Below, piece after piece: positions 36,073 through 45,090 of a DNA stretch of 64,000 bases; the stretch's first letter is position 1; every line of letters starts with the position of its first letter. This DNA is from Chloroflexota bacterium (GTDB taxonomy: Bacteria; Chloroflexota; Anaerolineae; Aggregatilineales; Phototrophicaceae): the NCBI GenBank assembly GCA_028875185.1, contig JAPPFH010000149.1, positions 1 through 64,000 of the forward strand. Direction: 5' to 3'. The notes beneath the pieces were generated by a model, which did no database searches, was not told the origin of the DNA, and saw only the letters and a list, made by a program, of their open reading frames with translations. The position numbers and the translations under genes were made by a program.

Positions 36073-37041
36073 CTAGACGTCAACCGCCGTATCAAAATGT
36101 CTCAAGAGCGGACTCAAGTCGTCCCAGAGTTCGTCCGGGATCGACACTTCGGCCGCCGCCATGCTTGATACCGCTTCTTCGGGAATCCGCGCGCCGGGTA
36201 TCACCGAAGCGACCTGCGGATGGCGCGTGCACCACTGCAGCGCAACAGCCACCATCGGCACATCATAGCGCTGGCAAAGTCGCTGTATTTCCCTGACATG
36301 GTCGAGACATTCCTGCGAAAACAAGCGGTTGAGATACAAGGTGTCGGCTTGCGGGCCAGTAGCTAGCAGGCTGCGCTCTAACGGCGTCGCCCCGATCAAG
36401 CCCACATCATGCTTAGCCGCTTCGGCGAATATCTCTCGTTCGGCGATATGGTTGATCAGGCTCCAGCAGTCGGCGATGACGGCGGCGTCAAACTCGCCCG
36501 TCCGGATATATTCCAGGTTTGTCGGCGGATTGTTGCAAGCGGCGCCAATGTGCTCGATGATGCCTTGGCTCTGCAAGCGGCGCAATGCCCCCAGCGCGCC
36601 TCGCTCGGCAAGCACTTCATCAATCGGTTGGCCCATAGCATCGTGAATATAAACGATAGGCAGGCGCTCCAAGCCCATACGCTCGAGGCTGCCCTCTACG
36701 CTCCGCAGAATCCCGTCGAAGCTGAAATCATAGCCTTGGTGACTGCGTCCGGCTTTGGTGGTGATAATGACCTTGTCCCTTGCCGCTGGCCGCAGGCGCA
36801 GCGCCTCGCCTATCATTGTCTCGCTCATGCTGCGTCCATAAAGCACGGCTGTATCGATGAATTCGCAGCCGGCGTCGATCGCCCGAACCAGCGTTTTCAC
36901 ACCCAGTTCCGTGTCCAGCCGCCGCCCTTTAACATCGACTTCGACGACCGCGTCGTTCTGCGTCGGCACACCGACGAAGGCCGTCCCAATCCCGACAACG
37001 GGCACTTGCAATTCGGTACGCCCCAGCCGCTTGCTACGCAT
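36073..37041 (-). CDS. aldo/keto reductase (galactose-dehydrogenase-like)
   Basis: The 322-aa TIM-barrel oxidoreductase has the catalytic tetrad as D and Y in FIDTAVLYGRS, K in ITTKAGR and H in VYIHDAMG. The general form resembles the D-threo-aldose/L-galactose 1-dehydrogenase group, which oxidises free sugars with NAD(P). The exact sugar is not readable. Its ATG overlaps the uppS stop by one base (TAATG), so it is translationally coupled at the end of a frr-uppS-AKR run, although it has no obvious functional link to them. Confidence 0.88.
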   Translation of the reverse strand: MRSKRLGRTELQVPVVGIGTAFVGVPTQNDAVVEVDVKGRRLDTELGVKTLVRAIDAGCEFIDTAVLYGRSMSETMIGEALRLRPAARDKVIITTKAGRSHQGYDFSFDGILRSVEGSLERMGLERLPIVYIHDAMGQPIDEVLAERGALGALRRLQSQGIIEHIGAACNNPPTNLEYIRTGEFDAAVIADCWSLINHIAEREIFAEAAKHDVGLIGATPLERSLLATGPQADTLYLNRLFSQECLDHVREIQRLCQRYDVPMVAVALQWCTRHPQVASVIPGARIPEEAVSSMAAAEVSIPDELWDDLSPLLRHFDTAVDV

Positions 37042-37838
37042 TATACGGTACGCCCCTCAATGCGGGATTGCCGCGCGAATTCGGCGTCGATTTGATCATC
37101 CGTTTTGCCAAAACGCCGCCGCCGATTGCCATATTCGATCAGCGCCTCATAAAACGCGCTTCGTCCGAAGTCGGGCCAATAAGTATCGGTGGTATAAATC
37201 TCGCTGTAGGCGCCCTGCCAGATCAGAAAATTGCTCAGTCGGAATTCGCCGCTGGTGCGGATGATCAGGTCGGGATCGGGCAAATCACTGGTGTACAAAT
37301 GCTTGCTGATGGTGGCTTCGGTGATCTCTTCAGGCGCGATGCCAGCTCGTACGACATTCTGGACCGCATGCACGATTTCGTCGCGCCCGCCGTAATTGAA
37401 GGCGACGTTAAGAATGAGGCGCTGGTTGTGGCGCGTATAATTGCAAGCGTCAACCACCTTGCTTGCAAGCCGTTCATGAATGCCGTCCAACTCCCCAATA
37501 TGGCGAATCTGTACGCCTTCTCTATTAAGTTCCTCCAACTCACGGTCGATCACCATTTCTAAAATGCGCATTAATAGCCTGACCTCGCGCCGGGGCCGCG
37601 ACCAATTCTCGGTCGAGAAGGCGTAAATGGTCATGATGCGAACGCCGAATTCAGCGGCGGCGCGGATGATGCGGCGCAGATTCTCCGTACCTTGGCGATG
37701 ACCGGCCGAGCGCGGCAAACCACGCTGCCTCGCCCAGCGCCCATTGCCGTCCATAATGATAGCGACATGTTCCGGCGGTTTGTCCAGCGGCGGTAAAGCG
37801 AGGCGCTCAAGCGGACGCTCTTTCGTCAAAAGTGTCAT
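37041..37838 (-). CDS. uppS: undecaprenyl diphosphate synthase (cis-prenyltransferase)
   Basis: The 265-aa enzyme condenses isopentenyl diphosphate onto farnesyl diphosphate to make the lipid carrier for cell-wall and glycan synthesis. The Mg/substrate Asp is D30 in AIIMDGNGRWA. Other family blocks are YAFSTENW, NVAFNYGGRDEI and the PDPDLIIRTSGEFRLSNFLIWQ-like C-terminal region. The length is typical. frr lies 127 bp upstream on the same strand, matching the common frr-uppS-cdsA order, except that cdsA has moved to 41.3 kb on the other strand. Confidence 0.96.
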   Translation of the reverse strand: MTLLTKERPLERLALPPLDKPPEHVAIIMDGNGRWARQRGLPRSAGHRQGTENLRRIIRAAAEFGVRIMTIYAFSTENWSRPRREVRLLMRILEMVIDRELEELNREGVQIRHIGELDGIHERLASKVVDACNYTRHNQRLILNVAFNYGGRDEIVHAVQNVVRAGIAPEEITEATISKHLYTSDLPDPDLIIRTSGEFRLSNFLIWQGAYSEIYTTDTYWPDFGRSAFYEALIEYGNRRRRFGKTDDQIDAEFARQSRIEGRTV

Positions 37839-37965
37839 GTCTAGTTCCCGTGTATGCTACGCCGGTACTCGATGGAAGACGTCATCATTGGTGTACACGA
37901 ACTCGCGTTTTACTCCTCAATGCAATAGCTTCGTTTATTCGCAACCGCGGGTAACCCGCCAGCGA

Positions 37966-38523
37966 TTACACTTCCATGATGTCCTTTTCCTTGTCGGCGC
38001 CAAGGTCGCCAATCCGCGCGACAAACTTGTCCGTCAGTCTCTGAACTTCGTCTTCGCCCCGTTTACGATCATCTTCCGATATCAGTTTTTCCTTTTCAAA
38101 TTCTTGCAGATCACTGTTCGCCGATCGGCGTATATTGCGAATAGCGACGCGTGTATCCTCCATCCGTCGATTGAGGAATTTCACCAACTCTTGTCGCCGT
38201 TCGCGCGTCAAAGCCGGCATATTCAGGCGGATATTCTCGCCATCGACGTTTGGGTTCACCCCAATATCCGACTTTTGAATCGCCTTTTCGATATTCCGCA
38301 CAGCCGCCTTGTCATAGGGGCGAATCAGGATAAGCATGGCTTCCGGCGTGGATATATTGGCGATCTGCCGCAGTTCCGTGTCCTGTCCGTAATAATCGAC
38401 CATCAGACGATCAACCAGTGCGACGCTCGCCCGCCCACTGCGCATCAGGCTTAGCTCATCGCGGAAGACCGCGAGGGTCGATTCCATTTTACTTGTCGCT
38501 TCTTCAAGTATGTCGTCTATCAT
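37966..38523 (-). CDS. frr: ribosome recycling factor
   Basis: The 185-aa protein splits post-termination ribosomes together with EF-G. It has the standard length and blocks (MRSGRASVALVDRLMVDYYG, QIANISTPEAMLILIRPYD, IRLNMPALTRERRQELVK). ATG 38523 has AAGGAG 7 nt upstream; 57 further open codons upstream are not homologous. Usual neighbours tsf and pyrH are absent. A TATAAT at 38694-38699 (minus strand) may be its -10, but no good -35 precedes it. Confidence 0.97.
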   Translation of the reverse strand: MIDDILEEATSKMESTLAVFRDELSLMRSGRASVALVDRLMVDYYGQDTELRQIANISTPEAMLILIRPYDKAAVRNIEKAIQKSDIGVNPNVDGENIRLNMPALTRERRQELVKFLNRRMEDTRVAIRNIRRSANSDLQEFEKEKLISEDDRKRGEDEVQRLTDKFVARIGDLGADKEKDIMEV

Positions 38524-38862
38524 CCTGCTGCTCCTTTTTCGCGCGCCGGTTCGTGCCCGCCTCTTGATTTTGCCGCCGCCAGATGCGGCGACACTCAATT
38601 GACCGTGATTTCGCACCGGCAACGGATTGGGGCGTATGTTTGAGCGTCCGCGACCTGTCGGCTGGAAGTTGGCCCTGCCACCGATTGCCATCATTATATC
38701 GCCATTTGTCAGACCGGGTATGCGGAATGAAGGCGATGCTGGCCGCGCTAGCCAGGCATCGTCCCCCGCTCGGTCTCAGCGGTTGCGCCGGCAGCTCGGC
38801 TGCATGGGCAGTTATACCGGTGCTACTGACGCGATACCTTTAGCGGCGTATGAGACGCGCTC
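38524..38862. other. intergenic region frr / Ser-Thr kinase, no gene seen
   Basis: These 339 bp hold short open frames on both strands without ribosome sites or recognisable products. The only signal is a minus-strand TATAAT (38694-38699), a candidate frr -10 box. No terminator hairpin with a T-tract was found after the kinase gene. Confidence 0.5.
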
Positions 38863-41103
38863 TCATCGGGCGGCGGCTTGCGGAATCCAGGAGGCATAGG
38901 CGCCCCCGGAAAATGTAATCTGCTGTACGTTTACGCCAGCGGCATCCATTAGAAATAGCTGATCGTCTCCATTGACCGTGGCTGTCACCACCATGAATCG
39001 GCCGTCCGCGCTGTAATTGGCTGACCAGACCCTGCCCGGACCCGTGTACAGGATGCGGCGATCGCCCCCTTCCAGATTCATGCTCGCCAAGGCTTGCGCG
39101 CCGCCGACGGTGGTTACGAAAGCAATGCGCTGGCTGTCCGGGCTGAAGGTCGGCGATGCGTCGCGAACCGCGTTTTCCGTCAGCAGATTCGAAGTTCCCG
39201 TTTGGCGGTCGAACAAGCGTATTTCCCAACTGCTGGCGTCGCGCACTGATGGCCCCGCGGTGAATACGATATGTCTGCCATCCGGGCTGTAGCGCGCATG
39301 GCTGTTGCGCCACTGGTCGCTGTAGACCGGCTGCGCCTCGCCATCCAGCGCTCGCACCCGGTAAATGTCGAGCGTCTGATCGCGGCGCGTGTCGGACGAA
39401 TAAATTATCCAATCGCCAGCGGGCGACCATGCTGGTAGCCGATCCCAAACCGTATTGTGGGTGAGCTGCCGCAGTTGCCCGCCGAATCGATTCGCCAGGA
39501 CTATCTCGAAATCGCCATCATGATTGGATTGAAAGGCGATCCAGCGTCCATCTGGCGATGGCATGGGATAGGTGCTGCTGCCCTCGCCGGTGCCAAAGCG
39601 ACGCCTTTCCCAGGTCGCCAAATCCAGGACGACGATATCAAAGCGCGGCTCTTCATCATCTGCCGCCGGGCGCTCGGCAAAATAGACCAGATCGCCAACG
39701 ACCGCCGCCAATTCCGCGATCAGGGTTGGGCGCTCGCGGAGGCCAACTGGCTGGAGCGCCGGCTTTGTCGGCGTCGATCGCCTGGCGGCTGCGTCAGCCT
39801 CGGCGATAAAAGTCGCGTCTGCAGCCGCCTTCAAGGCCTTAAGCGTCAATTGAAGCGGATCGCTCGTTGCTTCTGGCGGCAGCTGCGTCGTCGTGGCAAG
39901 GGACGCGGGCGAGCCGATACCCGCCGCCGCCGCGCCAATTATCTCGAGCGCGGTTGCCGAAGCGGAGACGCCCTCATCGCGCGAGAATGCGCTGAACAGC
40001 GACAAAGCCAGAATCAGTACGCCCGCGAGCAGCGCGCAACCCAGCGCGCCGCCGGCCGCAGCGCCCAGCCACAGGTTCCGCCGCCCGCGGCTCCCGCCCC
40101 GCCGCAAACCGGGCATGACACTCGCCACCGGCGATGTATCGCTAGTCGGCGATGTCGCCGGCGCTGGCGCTGTACCGGGCGCCGATACGATGTCGGACGA
40201 TCCCTCCTTCATGCTGGGCGAGGGCGCATTTTCGATTTCAACCGCGGCGACGCCTTCCTGCGAGCGGCCCCAATCGGCGCTTTCCAGGGACAGCCGCAAA
40301 GCCGCCGCCAACTCGCCCGCGCTGGGGTAGCGTTCATCGCGCGCTTTGCGCAATGCGCGCATGACAACTTTTTCCAGCGCTAAGCTGATCTTCGGCTCGA
40401 ACTTCCGCGGCGTGGGCGGAGGCAGCGTCACATGCATTACGGCGATGCTGTATGGCGTTACACTCTCAAATGGACGACGGCCCGTTACCAACTCGAAGAG
40501 CATGACGCCCAAGGAGTATACGTCGCTGCGTCCATCGAGCGTCTCGGCGCGCGCTTGCTCTGGCGACATATAGCTGGGCGTGCCCACAACGCCTTGTGTG
40601 GTAATGGTGGCGCTGCCTTCGCCCAATATGCGGGCGATGCCGAAATCGGTAATGAACGCGCCGCCACCGTCATCAAGCAGAATGTTGCTCGGCTTAAGAT
40701 CTCGATGCAGGATGCCCTTCTGATGGGCGTAATCGAGCGCGGCAGCCACCTGTTCAATGATGCTATTGACGCGCGCCAGCGGGATCGGACCTTCTGCCAG
40801 AAGCTCCTCGACCGAGCCGGCCGGCATGAAACGCATCGCAATATAAGGCTGGTCGTCGAATTCGCCATGATCATATACAGGTACGATATTGCGATGCTCC
40901 AGCCGCGAGACAATCTTTACTTCGCGCTCGAATCGCTGCAGGTACGCCTCGTCATTCATGAAGACGCTGGGCAGGAATTTCAGCGCAACATTCCGGTTCA
41001 TCGAGCGTTGACGAGCGAGATACACCGTCGCCATGCCACCCTGCCCGACCCGGCTAAGGACTTCGTATCCGTTTACTGTCTTGCCGATGAGATCTGAGGC
41101 CAT
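38863..41103 (-). CDS. transmembrane Ser/Thr protein kinase with PD40 beta-propeller
   Basis: The 746-aa protein is a PknB-type receptor kinase. The N-terminal kinase domain has G20-Q-G-G-M-A, K42 (VALKFLP), HRDLKPSN with D135, DFG with D153, and SPEQARAETLDGRSDVYSLG. A Pro/Ser/Thr linker is at about 290-340, and one membrane helix is at about 350-372. The outside part holds TolB/PD40 repeats (SPDGRWIAFQS, SPAGDWIIYSS, SPDGRHIVFTA, SPDSQRIAFVT, SADGRFMVVTA), forming a propeller that may sense wall fragments or ligands. ATG 41103 is preferred over a TTG seven codons earlier. An FHA protein at 27.9 kb could be a downstream reader. Confidence 0.93.
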   Translation of the reverse strand: MASDLIGKTVNGYEVLSRVGQGGMATVYLARQRSMNRNVALKFLPSVFMNDEAYLQRFEREVKIVSRLEHRNIVPVYDHGEFDDQPYIAMRFMPAGSVEELLAEGPIPLARVNSIIEQVAAALDYAHQKGILHRDLKPSNILLDDGGGAFITDFGIARILGEGSATITTQGVVGTPSYMSPEQARAETLDGRSDVYSLGVMLFELVTGRRPFESVTPYSIAVMHVTLPPPTPRKFEPKISLALEKVVMRALRKARDERYPSAGELAAALRLSLESADWGRSQEGVAAVEIENAPSPSMKEGSSDIVSAPGTAPAPATSPTSDTSPVASVMPGLRRGGSRGRRNLWLGAAAGGALGCALLAGVLILALSLFSAFSRDEGVSASATALEIIGAAAAGIGSPASLATTTQLPPEATSDPLQLTLKALKAAADATFIAEADAAARRSTPTKPALQPVGLRERPTLIAELAAVVGDLVYFAERPAADDEEPRFDIVVLDLATWERRRFGTGEGSSTYPMPSPDGRWIAFQSNHDGDFEIVLANRFGGQLRQLTHNTVWDRLPAWSPAGDWIIYSSDTRRDQTLDIYRVRALDGEAQPVYSDQWRNSHARYSPDGRHIVFTAGPSVRDASSWEIRLFDRQTGTSNLLTENAVRDASPTFSPDSQRIAFVTTVGGAQALASMNLEGGDRRILYTGPGRVWSANYSADGRFMVVTATVNGDDQLFLMDAAGVNVQQITFSGGAYASWIPQAAAR

Positions 41104-41269
41104 TATGCCTGCCATTGACAGCAAGGTGCGCAGCCAACATCATGCGGATCCATTCGACTTGGCCCCGCGCATTCGATTATATGCCAGGCTCAACTAGCGC
41201 TAGAACACCCAATACAGACCGTAAAAGTCGGCTCGCCGCCACGTCAACCCGCGCTGGCGCCGGTTAAAC

Positions 41270-41298
41270 TTGACAGAATACCGGTCTGAATCGAAAAT
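41270..41298 (+). promoter_or_regulatory. cdsA promoter
   Basis: A perfect TTGACA (41270-41275) is followed after 17 bp by GAAAAT (41293-41298, four of six). The TTG at 41270, which would otherwise be the earliest start of the cdsA frame, is then the -35 box, and the working start is ATG 41339. Confidence 0.45.
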
Positions 41299-41338
41299 AG
41301 GTGAATCAGGCAAGACTAGGCTGGCGGGGGCGGATGAC

Positions 41339-42190
41339 ATGCGGGACGGAGTCGTCACCGATTCCACGACCTCCAAAGATTTGCGCGAACGGCTAATTAC
41401 AGCGAGTGTATTGCTGCCGATTGCGATATTGGCTTCGCTCGCCGGCGGCTGGCTTTTTCTGCTCCTGGTGCTGCCGGTCATGTGCGTCGGCATGCTGGAA
41501 TTCTACCTGATGGAGAAAGACACGACGATGCAGGGCAGCTCGCTTACGGGCATCCCCACAGGCGTCGTCGCCCTTTTGGGCTTCTTCCTCAACCTGGATT
41601 GGTTGTGGCAAGCGGCGCTGACTGTGGGCATTGTGCTCACCCTCATTCTTGAATTGTCGCGTCAGTCGCAGCAACCCGACCGCGCCTTGAAACAGGTGGG
41701 CACGACGCTATGCGGCGTATTTTATATCGCCTTTCCAGCCGCCTTTCTGATCAGCCTGCGCAGCGCGTCGCCGGACGGCTTGATATGGCTGTTCGTCGTC
41801 TATGCGATCACCTGGGGGACGGACACATTCGCCTACGTCTTCGGCAAGACCTTTGGCCGAACGAAGCTGGCGCCGCTGATCTCGCCCAACAAGACGATAG
41901 AGGGCGCGATCGGCGGCATCCTGGGCGCCTGGATACCCGCCTTCTGCCTGCTCGCTTTCACCGGCACATTCGAGCCAAGGTTAATCCCGATGATCGTAGC
42001 CGGCCCGTTTCTGGCGGTTAGCGGCGATCTGTTTGAATCAGCGCTCAAGCGTTTCTTCCGGGTAAAGGACAGTTATGTCGCCGGCTTCAATGTTTTCCCG
42101 GGGCACGGTGGCGTCCTCGATCGCATTGACGCTTTGGTTTGGGTCGCTAGTTGGGTCTTCCTCTACCTCTTTGCAATAGGCGTCTTATAG
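41339..42190 (+). CDS. cdsA: phosphatidate cytidylyltransferase
   Basis: The 283-aa integral membrane enzyme makes CDP-diacylglycerol from phosphatidate and CTP, the branch point of phospholipid synthesis. It has about eight hydrophobic segments and the C-terminal signature SALKRFFRVKD...PGHGGVLDRID. ATG 41339 is preferred because a promoter overlaps the upstream extension. In many genomes cdsA follows uppS; here the kinase gene and an inversion separate them. Confidence 0.93.
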   Translation: MRDGVVTDSTTSKDLRERLITASVLLPIAILASLAGGWLFLLLVLPVMCVGMLEFYLMEKDTTMQGSSLTGIPTGVVALLGFFLNLDWLWQAALTVGIVLTLILELSRQSQQPDRALKQVGTTLCGVFYIAFPAAFLISLRSASPDGLIWLFVVYAITWGTDTFAYVFGKTFGRTKLAPLISPNKTIEGAIGGILGAWIPAFCLLAFTGTFEPRLIPMIVAGPFLAVSGDLFESALKRFFRVKDSYVAGFNVFPGHGGVLDRIDALVWVASWVFLYLFAIGVL

Positions 42191-42224
42191 CGCGCAAAGA
42201 CCTCTGCGGGATGAGCAAGCATCT

Positions 42225-42253
42225 TTGAAGCGCCTCAAAGAATAAGTTATAAT
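42225..42253 (+). promoter_or_regulatory. promoter of the SRPBCC gene, overlapping a hairpin
   Basis: TTGAAG (42225-42230, four of six) is 17 bp before a perfect TATAAT (42248-42253). TCTTTGA (42222-42228) and TCAAAGA (42235-42241) form a 7-bp hairpin across the -35 and spacer. This may end cdsA transcription or serve as an operator; it lacks a T-tract. Confidence 0.6.
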
Positions 42254-42344
42254 GATGCGGCTGCGTTCTCCTGGCGCAGGCGAATCTTTGGCAGGCGGGG
42301 CTTCCTAGCCCAAGACACATCTCGCGGCGAAAGTGGGTAAAAAA

Positions 42345-42812
42345 ATGCCGAAATTTGAAACGCAAGTGCTGATCAATCGCCCGGTCTTCCACGTTTTCCG
42401 CTATGTCGGAGATTTCAATAACGACGTGCATTGGCGCAATGTGCAGAGCGTCGGCATTACCAGTGGCGACCCGATACGCGCTGGCACAATGGTGGCAATG
42501 ACGCGCCGCATCATGGGGCGCGGCGGCTTCGTCAATAGCGATGTTACCGATTTCGAACGCAACAAGAAGATCGAGCTCAAAGGCTCTTATTGGGGTTTTC
42601 CCTTCATTTGCACACTAACCTTTGAGCACCGCGGCCAACAGACCAACGTGCGTGAAACCCTTGATATCCGCACCCGCTGGTTCTTCTGGTTTGGCATCTT
42701 CTTCAACGTGACGCTGAAACGCGTGCTCCAAAGCGAATTGAACAACCTCAAGCAAATCATGGACGGGCACGGCGACCGCAAATCGGTCACGCCCCAGCCG
42801 ATTTCTGAGTGA
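42345..42812 (+). CDS. SRPBCC (START-like) family protein
   Basis: The 155-aa protein resembles polyketide-cyclase/SRPBCC ligand-binding folds: an opening strand FETQVLINRPVFHVFRYVGDFNN, a beta sheet (GTMVAMTRR, TDFERNKKIELKG) and a long C-terminal helix with LQSELNNLKQIMD. Members bind hydrophobic ligands or act as cyclases or hydratases; none is identifiable here. ATG 42345 follows a run of seven A, and GTG 42333 is an alternative. Its last 26 bp overlap the convergent membrane gene. Confidence 0.8.
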   Translation: MPKFETQVLINRPVFHVFRYVGDFNNDVHWRNVQSVGITSGDPIRAGTMVAMTRRIMGRGGFVNSDVTDFERNKKIELKGSYWGFPFICTLTFEHRGQQTNVRETLDIRTRWFFWFGIFFNVTLKRVLQSELNNLKQIMDGHGDRKSVTPQPISE

Positions 42813-43665
42813 AGCCGCGTTTGCTCTTACTCTCTTGTGAATCGTCGCTAATGCCGGAAATGCCGGTTGCGCGGGCATATTGCGCGAGAAGATGCAGGCT
42901 CGCGTTCCAAAACATCAGGTAACCATAAAGATACAAGAATATGCCCAATGCCGACCAAGCCATCGCGCGCCAATCTTCGGACGCATAACCCAGCCCACGC
43001 GGTCTAATCTCGTGGATTGATTCGTAACCCAAATGAATCAGCAACGCGGCTATGCCGAGCAACAGAATCTGCGAGAGCAGATGCTTGAAAGTCTCCGCCG
43101 TGTATCTTGACGGCAGCAATTGATTCGCTTTGAAAGCCCCCATTGCCCCGCCGCCGCCAACCGCAGCGTATCGCGCGACGCCGATAAAGTAGATCAGCGT
43201 CAAAAGTGCGCACAGGGCAACCATGACACCTTGCGACGCCAGCAAGGCAAAGGCCTTTATTAGCCCAACAAGGCTTAGCTCAAAATGATATAACTCCACG
43301 ACGTATGGCAGGCCCATAATCAGGGCTGCAAAGTACACATAATACGCGAACAGAGTCACCGAAGATAGCGTGGGTCGAATGCCCTGAGGCGCAAAGTGAG
43401 AAACGCTCAGCTGCGGCAGCCCTCGCCGACCGGCCATCGCAGTTTTAAGCGTTGCCACCGTATAGCCGTATAGCCAGATCGGATTCAGAACGAAACCAAA
43501 CAGAATGGCCAGCCACACTAGCGGGGTCCACTGTCGATTCGAGTACCAATCCAAGTAGTCGACGCCCGAAAACAGAAGCCACAGAAATAGGCTCTGTACA
43601 AGCGCCAGCGAAGCCAACCGCAAAGGTTTGCGTAGCGCGAAGAGCATAGCCTGTAAGAGACTCAT
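42787..43665 (-). CDS. DUF4013-like multi-span membrane protein, paralogue 2
   Basis: The 292-aa product has about six hydrophobic segments and ends in LHLLAQYARATGISG, matching the end of the upstream neighbour (QHLIAQYAEEIGLGG). The middle also has YGYTVATLKTAMAGRRGLPQLS where the neighbour has SGYSVEVVRAVLREQEWMPAVD, the DUF4013 hallmark of a GY segment followed by a cytoplasmic LP-x-x-D loop. Function is unknown. The two genes are tandem duplicates 52 bp apart and probably co-transcribed. The start is ATG 43665; the longer frame would overlap the neighbour. Confidence 0.75.
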   Translation of the reverse strand: MSLLQAMLFALRKPLRLASLALVQSLFLWLLFSGVDYLDWYSNRQWTPLVWLAILFGFVLNPIWLYGYTVATLKTAMAGRRGLPQLSVSHFAPQGIRPTLSSVTLFAYYVYFAALIMGLPYVVELYHFELSLVGLIKAFALLASQGVMVALCALLTLIYFIGVARYAAVGGGGAMGAFKANQLLPSRYTAETFKHLLSQILLLGIAALLIHLGYESIHEIRPRGLGYASEDWRAMAWSALGIFLYLYGYLMFWNASLHLLAQYARATGISGISDDSQESKSKRGFTQKSAGA

Positions 43666-43717
43666 TCCAGTGACGCTTCCGGACCGGGTGATGCAGTTGC
43701 CCTCGGCTGTTGACCGA

Positions 43718-44590
43718 TTAGACCACGCCGACCTTGTCCTTTCCGGGATTGTAGCGATCGCCGCCAAGGCCGATTTCTTCAGCGTACTGCGCGATCAAAT
43801 GCTGCGTGGAAAAGTGCTGCATGAGGTTGAAAATGTAATAGATGATGATTGACAGCGTGAACCCGGCGAACAGATTCGCGCCCATGAGTCCGCCGAAGAC
43901 GCCGTCAACAATCTGCCGCGCGATGCCGTAGATGATAGAGAACGCGATCATGTAAAGCGCAAGCCGGGCGCCTTTTTGCCAGTTGCTCCAGGCGAAGCGC
44001 ATATTTTCCCAGATCCGCCAGGACGCCTTATGGTCGCCTTCGGCCGCGAAACGAGCCATGCCCACGAAATAACCCCAACCCATCACAAATGCCGCGCCAG
44101 TCACGCAGACGATGGAGCCAATTGCGACGACCGGTCTCGCGAATTCGACTATTTCTCCAATCAAGCCGCCAAAAACCGCCAGGACAACGATGAGCGCGAT
44201 GAAAAGCGCCCAATAGGCGAGGCTCGCTGCGAACAAATATGCGCCATCCTTGACGTTGCGACCAAAATCGACCGCTGGCATCCATTCTTGCTCGCGCAGC
44301 ACCGCGCGCACGACCTCAACGCTGTAGCCAGAGGTCCAAAAACCAGAGACAACCGCCACCAGCAGCAGCCCGACGATGCCAGCGATGGTCGTTCCGCCTA
44401 AGGGCTGCAATGTCCCCGCGGACGAACCCGGCAAGTCATGTCCAAACAGCTCAGCCAGCAGCGTTGCCCAGTCGTAAGAGTTCAGAATCATCGCGAAGAA
44501 GACGGAAAAGGCGATCGTCATCGCCAGTACAATGCTCATGACTTTGGCGAAATTGCGAAATGGATACTTGAATGCGCTGGAAAAGTTCAT
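43718..44590 (-). CDS. DUF4013 family membrane protein, paralogue 1
   Basis: The 290-aa protein has about six membrane segments and the DUF4013 pattern: an opening amphipathic block (FSSAFKYPFRNFAKV), then a GYSVEVVRAVL segment before an acidic loop. The C-terminus carries an AQYAEEIG helix shared with the adjacent paralogue. ATG 44590 has GAGG 6 nt upstream. The family is common in archaea, Firmicutes and Chloroflexi and has no assigned role. A small acidic protein is encoded 62 bp upstream. Confidence 0.82.
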   Translation of the reverse strand: MNFSSAFKYPFRNFAKVMSIVLAMTIAFSVFFAMILNSYDWATLLAELFGHDLPGSSAGTLQPLGGTTIAGIVGLLLVAVVSGFWTSGYSVEVVRAVLREQEWMPAVDFGRNVKDGAYLFAASLAYWALFIALIVVLAVFGGLIGEIVEFARPVVAIGSIVCVTGAAFVMGWGYFVGMARFAAEGDHKASWRIWENMRFAWSNWQKGARLALYMIAFSIIYGIARQIVDGVFGGLMGANLFAGFTLSIIIYYIFNLMQHFSTQHLIAQYAEEIGLGGDRYNPGKDKVGVV

Positions 44591-44652
44591 TTCTTGCCTC
44601 AATAGACCAGTTTCCCGAAGATCCTCCTTATGTTACCACATGCGCAATCAGC

Positions 44653-44982
44653 TTACTCGTCTTCTTCGTCAATGTTGTCAAGAATCTCCTCAATTTGATT
44701 TGCGATATTGCTGTCAAGCCCTGAACCCAATGCTCGTTTCAACTCATTTTCTAACCGATATACCACTTCAGCGTTGACGTCTTTCTCGCTGATATCCCAT
44801 TCCTCAAGGCGCTTTATCAACCAGTCAGACGAGACAAGGCTCATCATGCTGCGAGCCGCGTAGCAGAAAGTAACATAATTCCCAAGTCGCTTTTCGTCTT
44901 CCCCATCTTCCATTAAGTCGCGGAAGATCCGTCGTTCTCTCTTTACCCAGTCTGCAACAACGCTGTAGTTCCCCTTAGCCAT
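44653..44982 (-). CDS. small acidic helical protein, unknown
   Basis: The 109-aa product has no signal or membrane segment. It appears all-helical, with a strongly acidic C-terminus (IEEILDNIDEEDE). AAGGGAG lies 4 nt before ATG 44982. I recognise no family. It is on the same strand as the DUF4013 pair, 62 bp upstream, so it may share their transcript. Base usage is more AT-rich than its neighbours, which could indicate transfer. Confidence 0.55.
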   Translation of the reverse strand: MAKGNYSVVADWVKRERRIFRDLMEDGEDEKRLGNYVTFCYAARSMMSLVSSDWLIKRLEEWDISEKDVNAEVVYRLENELKRALGSGLDSNIANQIEEILDNIDEEDE

Positions 44983-45090
44983 GCGGCTCCCTTTCAATGA
45001 ACCATCGAAGCGACTTCGAAAAATACCCTCTTAGCGCGCTCCCAATTTGTCAATGCGCCGCGCCCCGGTCAATGCGCCAACTAACGCTAC

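Noticed and set aside
38583..38843. 86-codon rightward frame between frr and the kinase gene
   Set aside because: No ribosome site, no recognisable product, and it overlaps the likely frr promoter region.
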